A stretch of 64,000 nucleotides of DNA from Streptomyces scabiei 87.22 (GTDB taxonomy: Bacteria > Actinomycetota > Actinomycetes > Streptomycetales > Streptomycetaceae), in contig NC_013929.1 in NCBI RefSeq assembly GCF_000091305.1, forward strand, positions 2,480,001 to 2,544,000. Direction: 5' to 3'. A program made the translations under genes and the position numbers. Shown here piece after piece: positions 16,920 to 25,556 of the stretch; within the stretch, counting starts at the first letter, position 1, and the number at the start of each line of letters is the position of its first letter. The notes under the pieces were generated by a model that worked only from the letters and a program-made list of their open reading frames with translations, ran no database searches and was not told the DNA's origin.

Positions 16920-17159
16920 CTACGCGGCATCCCCGATCGACACCGGGTGCCGGACAGCCTTCTTCACGTCCATCTCGACCGAGACCCGGTCCTTGCCCTC
17001 CGCCTTTGCGTACGCCGTCACCTTCATCTGGAACTCCGCGGAGGCGTCGAACCAGGGCTTCCACGACTCCGCGCTGTAGGGCAGGTCCCTGACCGCGTCG
17101 TTCGCCTCGACGGCAGCGCGCTCCAGGTCGATCAGGTCATCGAACGAAATAGCGGTCAC
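16920..17159 (-). CDS. Small acidic hypothetical protein
   Basis: A 79-residue protein starting with GTG. Predicted helical (SFDDLIDLERAAVEANDAVRD) with a strand-like KVTAYAKAEGKDRVSVEMDVK. It probably forms a two-gene unit with the 393-residue protein downstream. Family unknown. Confidence 0.6.
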   Translation of the reverse strand: MTAISFDDLIDLERAAVEANDAVRDLPYSAESWKPWFDASAEFQMKVTAYAKAEGKDRVSVEMDVKKAVRHPVSIGDAA

Positions 17160-17304
17160 GTCGAAGGATCGATCCTACGTCCGGCCACGGCAGGGCGGTC
17201 CCTCCCGTCCGTGGTCGGCGAGCCGAACCAATCGGGTTGCGCGGTCCCCTTTCCCTGCCCGATCCTTCTAGGTTCGCCACATTCACACCTGAAGGGCCGC
17301 ACCG

Positions 17305-18627
17305 GTGACCTCGACGACCAACGACCCCCTCGCCGCGCTCCAGGCCGTGGACCCGCGCGTCCTACATTTCACGCCGTTCGGCCTCGGCGGACCCATGCGG
17401 CCCCAGGACGCCGCGGACTATCAGCAGCGCCTGATCAGCAACCTGGTCCTCGCCGACGATGTGGCACAGACGACCCGCCAGAAGTTCGAGCAGCTGTGCG
17501 CCGGCTACGCCCACGGGCTGTTGTGCTACGACCTGTTCACGCTGGTCTCGGACGCCGCCAAGCTGACGCTGGAGCAGGCGCTGCGGGACCGGTTCACCGC
17601 CCACCACAACGGCACCATCACCGCCCGGAACCAGGCAGGCAGCGAGCGCCAGATCGCCTACACCAGCTATGCAGACTTCCACGATCAGTACAAGAGGCTC
17701 CGCAAGCCCGAGATCCGGATGGGCAGTTCGAACACCTGGACCCCGTTCAACGGAATGCTCGACGGACTGCTGAAGTGGGCGCGGCGCGAGGGCCTGCTGC
17801 GTGGCCAGCGAAACCGCGGGATCGAGAGGGCGAAGAAGAACCTGCGGAACGTCACCGCCCACGGCATGTTCCACCTCCTCACTCCCGTCGACGTATACAG
17901 GGATCTGTCCGACCTCGCAGAGATCATCAACCATTTGTGGGGCCACGCGACACCGGGAGGCCGGCTCTACCCGGCACCGATCCCGCGCGACGTGGTCGCC
18001 ATCCGGTGGAACACCACCACCGGCTCCGTGAGGGCCGGGCACGCAGCCCAGCTCGCCCACCAGCAGGAGCAAGAGGAGGAGGACGGATTCACCTTCGTAC
18101 TCGTGCGCGCGGTCTTCTGGCCCGGGGAGCGAGAGGATCCCAATCTGATGGAGTACGACGCCCGGAACGCCACCACGCACTTTCCGGCGGAGTACCTGTG
18201 GGGCCCCGGCAGCCGCACGCAGGCCATCGCCTGGCTTGAGCAGGAAGCGCCCGAGCCGGACAGCTGCGACAGCCTGGACCAGGTCTTCGTGATCCGCGTC
18301 CACGACGACCGCATCCACCTTCCGATGTACCCAGGCGTCGCCGCGGCGCTCCTGCCGGAGGAGCAGGGATCCTGGTACGCGGTCCGCGCCGACGGCCCGG
18401 CCGAGGTTTTCGCACACGCGCGCGCCGCGTCGACTGCCGCAAACGGGCATGACCGAACCGGAGAGTGCGAGCAGTGCCCCGTGGAAACCCTCGCCAGCGG
18501 AGACCTCGTCACGGTCCTCCGAGCCGCGCGGGACGCCGGCGCCGACATCAGTCCGCTGACGACGCCCGACGTGCGCACCCCGTTCGCCGACCTGATGGCT
18601 CCCCGGTCGGTCGCCGCCTCGCCCTGA
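17305..18627 (+). CDS. HEPN-like protein of unknown function
   Basis: A 440-residue protein. Residues about 60-220 are helical and contain RNVTAH (R181-H186), the Rx4H signature of HEPN ribonucleases, set in ERAKKNLRNVTAHGMFHLLTPVDVYRDLSDLAEIINHLWG. The C-terminal part is strand-rich (FVLVRAVFW, FVIRVHDDRIHLPMYPG) with a Cys pair (GECEQCP). HEPN proteins often act in toxin-antitoxin or phage defence. The divergent 79-residue gene is a possible partner. Family assignment is from the motif only. Confidence 0.6.
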   Translation: MTSTTNDPLAALQAVDPRVLHFTPFGLGGPMRPQDAADYQQRLISNLVLADDVAQTTRQKFEQLCAGYAHGLLCYDLFTLVSDAAKLTLEQALRDRFTAHHNGTITARNQAGSERQIAYTSYADFHDQYKRLRKPEIRMGSSNTWTPFNGMLDGLLKWARREGLLRGQRNRGIERAKKNLRNVTAHGMFHLLTPVDVYRDLSDLAEIINHLWGHATPGGRLYPAPIPRDVVAIRWNTTTGSVRAGHAAQLAHQQEQEEEDGFTFVLVRAVFWPGEREDPNLMEYDARNATTHFPAEYLWGPGSRTQAIAWLEQEAPEPDSCDSLDQVFVIRVHDDRIHLPMYPGVAAALLPEEQGSWYAVRADGPAEVFAHARAASTAANGHDRTGECEQCPVETLASGDLVTVLRAARDAGADISPLTTPDVRTPFADLMAPRSVAASP

Positions 18628-18648
18628 CGTGAGAAGTCCCGCCCGGGT

Positions 18649-18798
18649 CTATCGCCGTCGGGGACGGGGGCGGGATGCCGTCGCTACCGCCATGGCCTCG
18701 GCCTGGTGGACGATGACGTTGACCGCGCCGGACCGCTCCACGTGCCCGTCCAGGAGGACGACGGAGGCTTCCAGCAGGATGGCGGCAGCGTTCCCACA
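18649..18798 (-). pseudogene. 3' remnant of a DnaE-type polymerase gene, cut by IS110
   Basis: The minus strand encodes NAAAILLEASVVLLDGHV, then ERSGAVNVIVHQAEAM and a basic tail to TAG. The pattern resembles the C-terminal OB-fold of DnaE/DnaE2 polymerases (LLVxGxxxRxGxVNVI). The frame stops matching at about 18798, just before the IS110 gene, so the element probably truncated it. Resemblance by eye only. Confidence 0.4.
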
Positions 18799-20230
18799 CG
18801 GGGGGGTGCCTCTATGTCTTTCGTCAAGCGAGGCGTGGGGTTCGGGGTTCGTAGAACGTGCCGTCGCGGAGCATCGCGAACAGCACGTTGATCCGCTGGC
18901 GGGCCAGGCGGAGAAGTGCCTGGGTGTGGGTCTTCCCGCGGGCCCGGCAGCGGTCGTAGTAGGTGCGGGAGGCGGGATCGTGCAGCGCGGCGAACGCGGA
19001 CAGGAACATCGCGCGTTTCAGCTGCCGGTTGCCGCCTCGTGGCGCGTGTTCGCCGTGGATCGAGGTCCCCGACGACTTCGTCGTCGGCGCAAGACCGGCG
19101 TAGGAGGCCAGGTGGGCAGCGGTGGGGAAGCTGGTGCCGTCGCCGACGGTGACCAGCAAGGTGGCGGCGGTCCTGACCGCGACCCCCGGAATCGAGGTCA
19201 GGACCGCGGAAAGAGGGTGAGCCTCCAGCAGCTTCCCGATCTGCGCCTCCAGGGCCCGTCGCTGTTCGTGGACGGCAGCGAGCGAACGGACCAGCGACGG
19301 GATCACGAGGTCGAGAGTGCCGGTGCCCGGGACCACGACGGTCTGCTCGTCGAGCGCGTCGAACACCTCGTCGATCAACCGCTGGGCCATGCGCGGGGCC
19401 TTGGGCCGGATGACCTCAACGAGCCTGCGGCGTCCGGCTTTTCGCAGGGCGGCCGGGGAGCCGTAGCGTTCCAGCAGCCAGGTCACCGCGGGGTGGTCCA
19501 GGCGCGGTCCGAGGACGCGCTCGAGGCTGGGGTGGAACTGGGTGAGCAGGCCGCGTATCCGGTTGGATGTGCGGGTGGCCTCGGCCGCGAGGTCCTGGTC
19601 GAAGCCCACCAGCACGGTCAGCTCGGCGGTGATCTCGTCGGTCAGCTGGAGCGAGCGCAGGGTGTGCGGCATCGTCCTCGCGGCGTCCGCGATCACCGCG
19701 GCGTCCTTGGCGTCGGTTTTCGCCTCGCCCGGGTAGAGGTCGGCGATTCGCCGCATCGAGAGCCCGGGCAGGTAGGCGACCTTGCAGCCGGCGGCCCGGG
19801 CGACTGTCAGGGGCAGGGCCCCGATCGAGGCGGGCTGGTCCACGATCACCAGCACGGTGCCGAACTTTGCGGTCAGCTTGTCGAAGACGGCCCGCAGCTT
19901 GGGCTCACTGTTGGGTAGCTGCTTGTCGAAGACCTTCTTGCCGGCCGTGGTGAGGCCGTGCCCGTGGTGGGCGCTCTTGCCGACGTCCAGGCCGAGGAAG
20001 ACGCCCACGTCGTCGATGTCGTCCAACCCATCCTCCCGAGCAGGGTTCGTGTGGTGCTGGCCAGGGCGTTGGCGTCGTATGCGCGCATCCACGTTATGCA
20101 GACCTGCCGCCCGCAAGCGGCCGGGCATTGCGCCAGGCCAGGCGGTAGTCGGACCTCTCATCAGCGTCTCCAACGGCGCCTCCCAGGCCCGGTGACACCA
20201 CCCCCCAGGTCATCCGTTCGACAGGGGGGA
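18799..20230 (-). mobile_element. IS110-family element 1 (approximate limits)
   Basis: Right limit of the host remnant is near 18798. The other limit is unknown; I set it before the start of the second element's non-coding end. IS110 elements lack long terminal inverted repeats and target duplications, so ends cannot be fixed by eye. A bridge RNA is expected in the non-coding end upstream of the transposase (20027-20230, read on the minus strand). Confidence 0.5.
18824..20026 (-). CDS. IS110-family transposase
   Basis: A 400-residue protein. The DEDD RuvC-like domain is visible at the N-terminus (GVFLGLDVGKSAHHG, VLVIVDQPAS, GEAKTDAKDAAVIAD). The C-terminal Tnp2 domain follows (LTSIPGVAVRTAATLL...FPTAAHLASYAGLAPTTKSSG) with its serine. 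Start TTG 20026 follows GGGAGGATGGG and gives the usual length. The enzyme recombines DNA under guidance of a bridge RNA. Intact. Confidence 0.92.
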   Translation of the reverse strand: MDDIDDVGVFLGLDVGKSAHHGHGLTTAGKKVFDKQLPNSEPKLRAVFDKLTAKFGTVLVIVDQPASIGALPLTVARAAGCKVAYLPGLSMRRIADLYPGEAKTDAKDAAVIADAARTMPHTLRSLQLTDEITAELTVLVGFDQDLAAEATRTSNRIRGLLTQFHPSLERVLGPRLDHPAVTWLLERYGSPAALRKAGRRRLVEVIRPKAPRMAQRLIDEVFDALDEQTVVVPGTGTLDLVIPSLVRSLAAVHEQRRALEAQIGKLLEAHPLSAVLTSIPGVAVRTAATLLVTVGDGTSFPTAAHLASYAGLAPTTKSSGTSIHGEHAPRGGNRQLKRAMFLSAFAALHDPASRTYYDRCRARGKTHTQALLRLARQRINVLFAMLRDGTFYEPRTPRLA

Positions 20231-20556
20231 ACAGTCATGCCGGGCCCGGAGGCCAGCGATCCTCTTGCAGGACCGCGAAAAACATAACTGTGAGAGTTCT
20301 TCTGCGGCCCGGGATGGGTTGCTGCCAGGCTCGGCGCTCGTGATCCGGCATGACTCGCAAAATAACTGGCGCCCCGTCAGGGGCTGCCGTTCCCCCGAGA
20401 TGTCTGTCGGACGCGGGCGTCGGCCTGGCCCACCCGTTGGCTTGATCAGCAGCTTGTCCGCCGCCTCACGGCGTGACTCATCACAGTTCCGCCACGTGGT
20501 GACTCCACCCAGGCCGACGCCGACCACGGCCCGTCCGCCCGAAGGAGAACAACCGC
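20027..20556. other. Non-coding ends of two divergent IS110 elements
   Basis: The 5' flanks of both transposase genes meet here. Structured features: TCATGCCGG (20235-20243) with CCGGCATGA (20345-20353), and a GCCCCGTCAGGGGC hairpin near 20370. In IS110 relatives the region upstream of the transposase encodes the bridge RNA, so each half is a candidate. Confidence 0.5.
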
Positions 20557-21655
20557 GTGACCATGCTCGCAGAACAGGTCGACGGCGTCATCGGCGTCGA
20601 CACCCACCGCGACACCCTTGCCGCAGCAGCCGTCAGCCCCATCGGCGCCGTCCTAGAGACCACCGACGCACCCGCCCACGGCCGCGGCTACCAGCGACTT
20701 CTCGACTTCGCCCTCTCGCACGTGCCTGACCGCCGCTGCTGGGCACTCGAAGGCACCGGCAGCTTCGGCGCCGGCCTCGCCGCGTTCCTCGAGGACGCCG
20801 GCGAACGCGTCGTCGAGGTCTGCCGGCCCAAGCGCCCGCCGGTCCGCGGCGGGCGCAAGACGGACATGCTCGACGCCATCCGCGCAGCCCGCGAGGCCCT
20901 GGCCGCCGAGCACGTCATCCAGCCCCGCATGCGCGGAGCACGCGAGGCGATGCGCGTGCTGCTGGCCACCCGGCAGGGCGCCGTTCACGCCTCCACAGCG
21001 GCAATCAACCAGCTCAAGGCGATGATCATCTCCGCGCCGGACGACCTCCGTGCCGAACTACGTCGACTCAATCGGCCGGCGCAGATCACCCGCTGTGCCA
21101 GCCTTCACGATCGTCCCGCGCTGTCCATCGAGCACCGAATGACTATTCGCGCCCTGCGCTCGACCGCACAGCGCGTCCGCCACCTGCAGGTCGAGGCCCG
21201 CGATCTGGAGAACGAGATTCTTCAGATCGTCCGCCAACAAGCGCCTGAGCTACTGGCGTTGCTCGGCGTCGGTCCGATCACCGCAGCGCAGATCCTGGTC
21301 AGCTGGTCGCATCCGGGCCGCTTCCGCTCCGAGGCCGCCTTCGCATCCTTCGCCGGGGTCGCCCCGATCCCGGCTTCCTCGGGCCTCACGAACAAGCACC
21401 GACTCAATCGGGGCGGCGACCGCCAGCTGAACCGGGCGATGCACACGATCACTCTGATCAGGATGAGGCTGGACCCCACCACGAAGGCCTACGTTGCTCG
21501 CCGGATCAGCGAGGGCAAGAGCTCCCGTGACGCCCAGCGATGCCTCAAACGCAACGTCTGCCGCCAGATCTTCAAGATCCTCGAACGAAGGAGTCAGAAC
21601 GAAGATGAGCTCTCTCAAGCGGCTTGACACGACATAGCAGCCTCGGGGGGGGAGA
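20231..21655 (+). mobile_element. IS110-family element 2 (approximate limits)
   Basis: Carries the second transposase. The left limit is arbitrary between the two transposase 5' flanks; the right limit lies between 21627 and the end of the GNAT-like remnant at 21664. Protein sequence differs strongly from element 1, so this is an independent insertion. Confidence 0.5.
20557..21627 (+). CDS. IS110-family transposase, second type
   Basis: A 356-residue protein. Catalytic motifs: GVDTHRDTLAAA (D), WALEGTGSFGAGL (E), GGRKTDMLDAIRAA (D, D), then the Tnp2 part GVGPITAAQILVSW...AFASFAGVAPIPASSG. Intact, with AAGGAG about 10 nt before GTG. It is transcribed away from element 1. Confidence 0.92.
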   Translation: MTMLAEQVDGVIGVDTHRDTLAAAAVSPIGAVLETTDAPAHGRGYQRLLDFALSHVPDRRCWALEGTGSFGAGLAAFLEDAGERVVEVCRPKRPPVRGGRKTDMLDAIRAAREALAAEHVIQPRMRGAREAMRVLLATRQGAVHASTAAINQLKAMIISAPDDLRAELRRLNRPAQITRCASLHDRPALSIEHRMTIRALRSTAQRVRHLQVEARDLENEILQIVRQQAPELLALLGVGPITAAQILVSWSHPGRFRSEAAFASFAGVAPIPASSGLTNKHRLNRGGDRQLNRAMHTITLIRMRLDPTTKAYVARRISEGKSSRDAQRCLKRNVCRQIFKILERRSQNEDELSQAA

Positions 21656-21663
21656 AGACGAGG

Positions 21664-22134
21664 CTAACCATGCCGCGCGTCCTCCAGTGCGCCGAAGGCG
21701 ACACTGTTCGCGGTGTGTGGGCGCTGGAGGTATTTGGCAAATCCGCCGAGTTTGCCTCACAGCCGAATACGGCCGCCAGGCCGTGCCCACGCCATGGTGG
21801 ATCCAAGGTCACCCGGTCCACGACGAGCAGCCCGGAGCCGACGTACTCAAGCAGCTCGCTGACCTCGCTGGTGAAGGAGCCCGTCTCGGGATCGAGGAGG
21901 ACCTGGGCGGTCTCGTACAGCTCCTCCGACTCTTGCTCCATAGCCCAGTACGCATTTCGGCCGCGGTCGAGGTGCGCCCGGTAGAACGTCATCGACCCCG
22001 CGCCAGCGGTGGAGGACGGACACGCTCCATCGCTCCATCGTGTCGGCCTGCGGGGTGTCCCAGAGTTCGTCGTCGTAGAAGATGCGCAGGTACAGGTCGG
22101 AGGGATCACCTGGAAGCTGAGGCCGCTTGCTCAC
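21664..22134 (-). pseudogene. Frameshifted GNAT-like gene
   Basis: The minus strand starts MSKRPQLPGDPSDLYLRIFY and runs to HRWRG. It then continues in another frame from SMTFYRAHLDRG to GSGLLVVDRVTLDPPWRGHGLAAVF, where the RGxGLA pattern and preceding strand resemble acetyltransferase motif A. A second shift leads to GKLGGFAKYLQRPHTANSVA and TAG at 21664. The first break is at a GGGG run near 22005. Two breaks favour a real pseudogene over one sequencing error. Confidence 0.5.
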
Positions 22135-22143
22135 CCGGTGAAC

Positions 22144-22674
22144 CTAGACGTTCAGGTCCTGCACGATGGCCTCAAGGACCGCACCCGAACCCTCGATCGA
22201 CGTGGGCATCACGACACCGACCACCGTTCGGTGAACGGCACCGCCCGACAGCAGCGACGGCTCGGGCTTCTTGGTCACGATCCGCAGGATCCCCTGCCCG
22301 GGAGCCCCCTCGATCCGGAAGCCGGGTTGAAGGCGCGAGAGCCACCCGTGGTCCACGGCCACCGCTACACCCTGTAGCGCGCCGATACGCAGGCCCCGGG
22401 TCACCCAGGCCGACCAGACGACCTCGCTCCAGTCCGAGCCGTCGGCCGGGTCCGGAATGACGTCTGAGAGGTCGGGGTGCTGCTCAGCCACCCAGCGTGA
22501 GGGCTGCGCTTTACGGAGGACCCACTGCCCGTCCCGGCCGATCTCGCCAGGGTCGAGCCCCGGGGTGAGGCGCATATCGAGAGCGACGTGGCCGTCGGTG
22601 ATCCGGTCGCCGTGGACCCAGACCTTGTCCTTATTGACGACCCAGTCGCAGAGCCGCTCCATTGACGCTGTCAC
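22144..22674 (-). CDS. Hypothetical protein
   Basis: A 176-residue protein, strand-rich (KDKVWVHGDRITDGHVALDMRLTPGLD). GTG 22674 has GGGAG about 8 nt upstream. No cysteines of note, no signal peptide, no family recognised. It ends 9 nt before the GNAT-like pseudogene on the same strand, so they once formed a unit. Confidence 0.6.
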   Translation of the reverse strand: MTASMERLCDWVVNKDKVWVHGDRITDGHVALDMRLTPGLDPGEIGRDGQWVLRKAQPSRWVAEQHPDLSDVIPDPADGSDWSEVVWSAWVTRGLRIGALQGVAVAVDHGWLSRLQPGFRIEGAPGQGILRIVTKKPEPSLLSGGAVHRTVVGVVMPTSIEGSGAVLEAIVQDLNV

Positions 22675-22739
22675 TCGTTGTGCTCCCAGGAGAGATCGTT
22701 GCCCTTCCACAGTAGGGCGGGGAGCACGGAAAGCCTCTC

Positions 22740-22946
22740 TCAGACGACCTTTCCGCCTGCGGCCGACGCCAGAGCCACGCTCCGGGCGAACAGCCCCGCG
22801 TGCCCATCGCACGCGTAGAAGCGGCGGCCGTCATCGGGGCCGGCACAGGGCTCGAACCACATCACGGCGGCATGTCGGCATGAGTGGTGGTCACAGTCGT
22901 GGGGGTCGGTTGTCAGATCCGCCAGCCCCATCCACGCGTGAGTCAT
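22740..22946 (-). CDS. Small His/Cys-rich hypothetical protein
   Basis: A 68-residue protein with DPHDCDHHSCRHAAVMWF and FYACDGHAGLF. The dense His/Cys set suggests metal binding, like small zinc-knuckle proteins of actinobacteria. Function unknown. Confidence 0.6.
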   Translation of the reverse strand: MTHAWMGLADLTTDPHDCDHHSCRHAAVMWFEPCAGPDDGRRFYACDGHAGLFARSVALASAAGGKVV

Positions 22947-22969
22947 CCGTGGAGGCTAGCCGCAGACCG

Positions 22970-23386
22970 TCACGTGAGGCGTTGCGGGTCGGGCGCGAGC
23001 GTGATGGTCATCCAGGGTGCCGCCGCTTCGCGGTAACTGTGCCCGACCGGAGCTAGGTCGGCGCTGCGGGTGAGGCTGAAGATCGTCACCATGATCATGT
23101 CCGAGCCGTCGGCGACGGAGGTGAGCTGAGTGCGGCAGCGCTGGCAGGATCCTCGGTGAAGCGTCGGCCAAGTGGAGAAGTAAGTCGGCTCTCCTGCCGG
23201 GCCCGTCCACTTCAGGGCGTCCCTGTGGAACCCGACCCATGCCATCGCCGGCGAACCGGACAACCGCGTGCAGTGCTCGCACGAGCACAGGTGGGGATCA
23301 TCCGGGACGCCGGACGCCTCGTACACGTGATCACCACACTGGCAGCGCCCACTCCACAGGTCGGGGACGACGATTCGCTCGGCCAC
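22970..23386 (-). CDS. GFA (CENP-V/GFA) family zinc protein
   Basis: A 138-residue protein. Cysteine pattern RCQCG (early), LCSCEHCTRLSG, then GSCQRCRTQLT matches the GFA fold that holds two zinc ions. Members act on glutathione or small-thiol adducts or have no known substrate. GTG 23386 has GAGGAG 8 nt before it. Single gene. Confidence 0.85.
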   Translation of the reverse strand: MAERIVVPDLWSGRCQCGDHVYEASGVPDDPHLCSCEHCTRLSGSPAMAWVGFHRDALKWTGPAGEPTYFSTWPTLHRGSCQRCRTQLTSVADGSDMIMVTIFSLTRSADLAPVGHSYREAAAPWMTITLAPDPQRLT

Positions 23387-23671
23387 AGGGACGGCTCCTC
23401 TGGTGTGGGAAAGCTGATACCGGAGGCAGTGTGCCGCACCCCGCGACATCGCGCTGGTGTTCGGCACCAGCCGACCCCAACACGATGCCGAGTCCACTCT
23501 TGAAGGCGAATATCCGTACGAACCTTCACGGTTCGGGCGTCGCACTACGCGAGAGCCACGCGTGGGCAGCAGGTGCAGCCCCGCCTCCGCTCGCATCGGA
23601 CACGCCCACGACAAAGCCCCCGGAATCAAGGAGGAATGATTCGGGGGCTTTGCGGAGTACCGCGGGCGAGG
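23387..23671. other. Intergenic stretch with terminator
   Basis: Contains the terminator of the surface-protein gene at 23612-23652. I see no gene in 23387-23610. Confidence 0.5.
23612..23652 (-). terminator. Hairpin terminator of the surface-protein gene
   Basis: CAAAGCCCCC (23612-23621) pairs with GGGGGCTTTG (23643-23652); after a bulged G, GAATCA pairs with TGATTC. Lies 20 nt after the stop of the minus-strand gene. Confidence 0.85.
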
Positions 23672-24676
23672 TCAGCTCGCGGTGGAGCCGTCGTCGGTGG
23701 AGTTGTCCGGGCGTCGGCAACGGGCCGCGACGAGGGTGCCTCCGCCTGTAGCGATCAGGACTCCAGCGCCGCCGATCAACCACGGGGTGGCGTCGGCGCC
23801 GGTGTGCGCGAGCGAACCAGCGGGAGCGTGCGCCGCGGTGCCCAACGCGGTCTCGTCGGAGGTCGGAGTACCCGAGGCGGACGGCACCGGCACGTCCTCG
23901 TCCTTGCCTGACTTGACCGGGGAGGGCTTGTCGCTCGGCTTCTCGGTGGACTTGCCGGGCGGTTTCTCCGTGGGCGGCGGGGTGGTGGCAGTCCTGGCGT
24001 TGGTGACTGTCACGGTCACGGGATCGCCGGGCTTGGCCTTGAACGCCTTCGAAGGCTTGTAGATGTCGTAGCCGGCGGGTGCCTTCACCTGCTTGACCCA
24101 GAAGTCGCTGCCCGTACGAGAGTTGATGGGCAGCTTGCCGCTGGCGGTGCCGTCGGAGCCGGTGGTCAGCGTCAGGATGGCCTTGTCGCCGCTGCCGATG
24201 TTGACCGTGGATCCGGCCAGCATCTTGCCGGTCTTGTCGTCCTTGGCCTTCAGCAGGACCGAGGCAGCCTTGAACGGAACGACGATCGTCAGCGGCGTGT
24301 CCGTGCCGGGGGTGACGATCACGTCCTGGTCGTCAACCGTGTCGTGCAGTGTGCTGCCGGAAGCCGTCTCCTTGAGCCGGTAGACGCCCGGAGCGAGGTC
24401 GGGGAAGGTCAGCTTCCCCTGTGCGTCGGTCTTCCCGCGTCCGGCTTCCTGGCCAGCGGAGTCGAGCAGCAGGAACACGGCGCCAGGGAGCGCGTCCCCG
24501 GCCGTGTCCTTGGCGGTGATCTCGACGCTGCCTGCGTCCGGGGCCGGTGTCTCGCCGGGGGCGGCGGAGGCCAAGGGGACCGGTTCGGAGGGCTGAGCGC
24601 TCGCGGCCGGTGCCCAGGCGAGGGTGCCGGTCACCATGACGGCGACGGCGGCGGATCTGACGAAACGTGCGTGCAC
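23672..24676 (-). CDS. SpaA-like surface protein with LAXTG sorting signal
   Basis: A 334-residue protein. N-terminal Sec signal ends at ASAQ. Two or more SpaA/prealbumin-like domains follow (DALPGAVFLLLDSAGQEAGR...GVYRLKETAS; KAPAGYDIYKP). A Pro/Thr/Lys wall-spanning region precedes LAHTG, a hydrophobic helix and a basic tail, the signal for class E sortases of Streptomyces. It should be covalently attached to peptidoglycan. It stands at the end of the minus arm and has its own terminator. Role in mating contact is possible but unproven. Confidence 0.85.
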   Translation of the reverse strand: MHARFVRSAAVAVMVTGTLAWAPAASAQPSEPVPLASAAPGETPAPDAGSVEITAKDTAGDALPGAVFLLLDSAGQEAGRGKTDAQGKLTFPDLAPGVYRLKETASGSTLHDTVDDQDVIVTPGTDTPLTIVVPFKAASVLLKAKDDKTGKMLAGSTVNIGSGDKAILTLTTGSDGTASGKLPINSRTGSDFWVKQVKAPAGYDIYKPSKAFKAKPGDPVTVTVTNARTATTPPPTEKPPGKSTEKPSDKPSPVKSGKDEDVPVPSASGTPTSDETALGTAAHAPAGSLAHTGADATPWLIGGAGVLIATGGGTLVAARCRRPDNSTDDGSTAS

Positions 24677-24709
24677 GAGAAGGAGGACTCCTTGATCAGG
24701 GGGGGAAGG

Positions 24710-25498
24710 TCATCGGGTTCGGCCAGAGACCAAAGCGGGAGGCGGCGGGGCAACATGTGTGTTGCCGTGCAACTGCTTGACTGTCGTGGTCGCCACGTAG
24801 AGGGCGCGACGGGTGGCGACGGGGACGTCCTGGACGGTGCGGTGCAGTGGCTCGGTGGAGATCAGCGAGGCGGTGAAGGCTGCGACGAGCGTGGTGGGCG
24901 TGCCGACAGAGAAGCGTGCCGTCCAGTGCGGCTCGCTGGGGTATCCGCCCCAGGACCGCCAGGCCGGTCCGCTGGAGCCGCTGATGGCGTATCGGTGGCG
25001 TACGCCGCCGAGTTCTTCCGGGGTGAGGAAGGTCTGTGTGCCGTCGGTCTTGACCTCGTGGCTCCAGCCGCGGGCAAGGAGCGGCGCGTACGCCCCGTGC
25101 GGCGCCGTCTCGTCCTCGAACAGCCGGTCTTGGTCGCTGTAGCGGTCTTCGAGGTAGAGGTCGAGCAACTCGGCATGAACGTCGTGCAGCAGCTCCACGG
25201 GGGTGGTGGCGTCGAACGTGATCTGCCAGGCCAGCGTGGAGAACGGGGCCCGGTGCGCATTGATCGTCCACGTGCCCTTGCCTGCCATGTCGGGCTGAGG
25301 GTCGTAGGTGGTCTGCAGTCTCAGGCACGGGCTGAAAGCCGCGGCCGTGCCTGTGTCGGTCTGGGCGAACGGCCAGCCCTCATCGAAAGGGAAGGCCCAC
25401 ACAGCGCGAGGGTCGGCGGCGCCGGGCCCGGCGAGGTGTCGGGGAAGGACCTGCACGGTCTGGGCCGGGTCAAGGTTCTCAAAGGGGTGGGTCGTCAC
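24710..25498 (-). CDS. DUF317 protein
   Basis: A 262-residue protein. Starts MTTHPFENLDPAQTVQVLPRHLAGPG, which contains the DUF317 signature RHLAGxG. Two modules follow, with TPVELLHDVHAELL and TPTTLVAAFTASLISTEP as the closing helices. GTG 25498 has GGAG upstream at the usual distance. Function unknown; one of at least seven in the window. Confidence 0.85.
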   Translation of the reverse strand: MTTHPFENLDPAQTVQVLPRHLAGPGAADPRAVWAFPFDEGWPFAQTDTGTAAAFSPCLRLQTTYDPQPDMAGKGTWTINAHRAPFSTLAWQITFDATTPVELLHDVHAELLDLYLEDRYSDQDRLFEDETAPHGAYAPLLARGWSHEVKTDGTQTFLTPEELGGVRHRYAISGSSGPAWRSWGGYPSEPHWTARFSVGTPTTLVAAFTASLISTEPLHRTVQDVPVATRRALYVATTTVKQLHGNTHVAPPPPALVSGRTR

Positions 25499-25556
25499 GG
25501 GCAGGGCTCCTGCTGGAAGAGTGCGGAACGCCGGGGCTGGCGGTAACAAACCCGGA

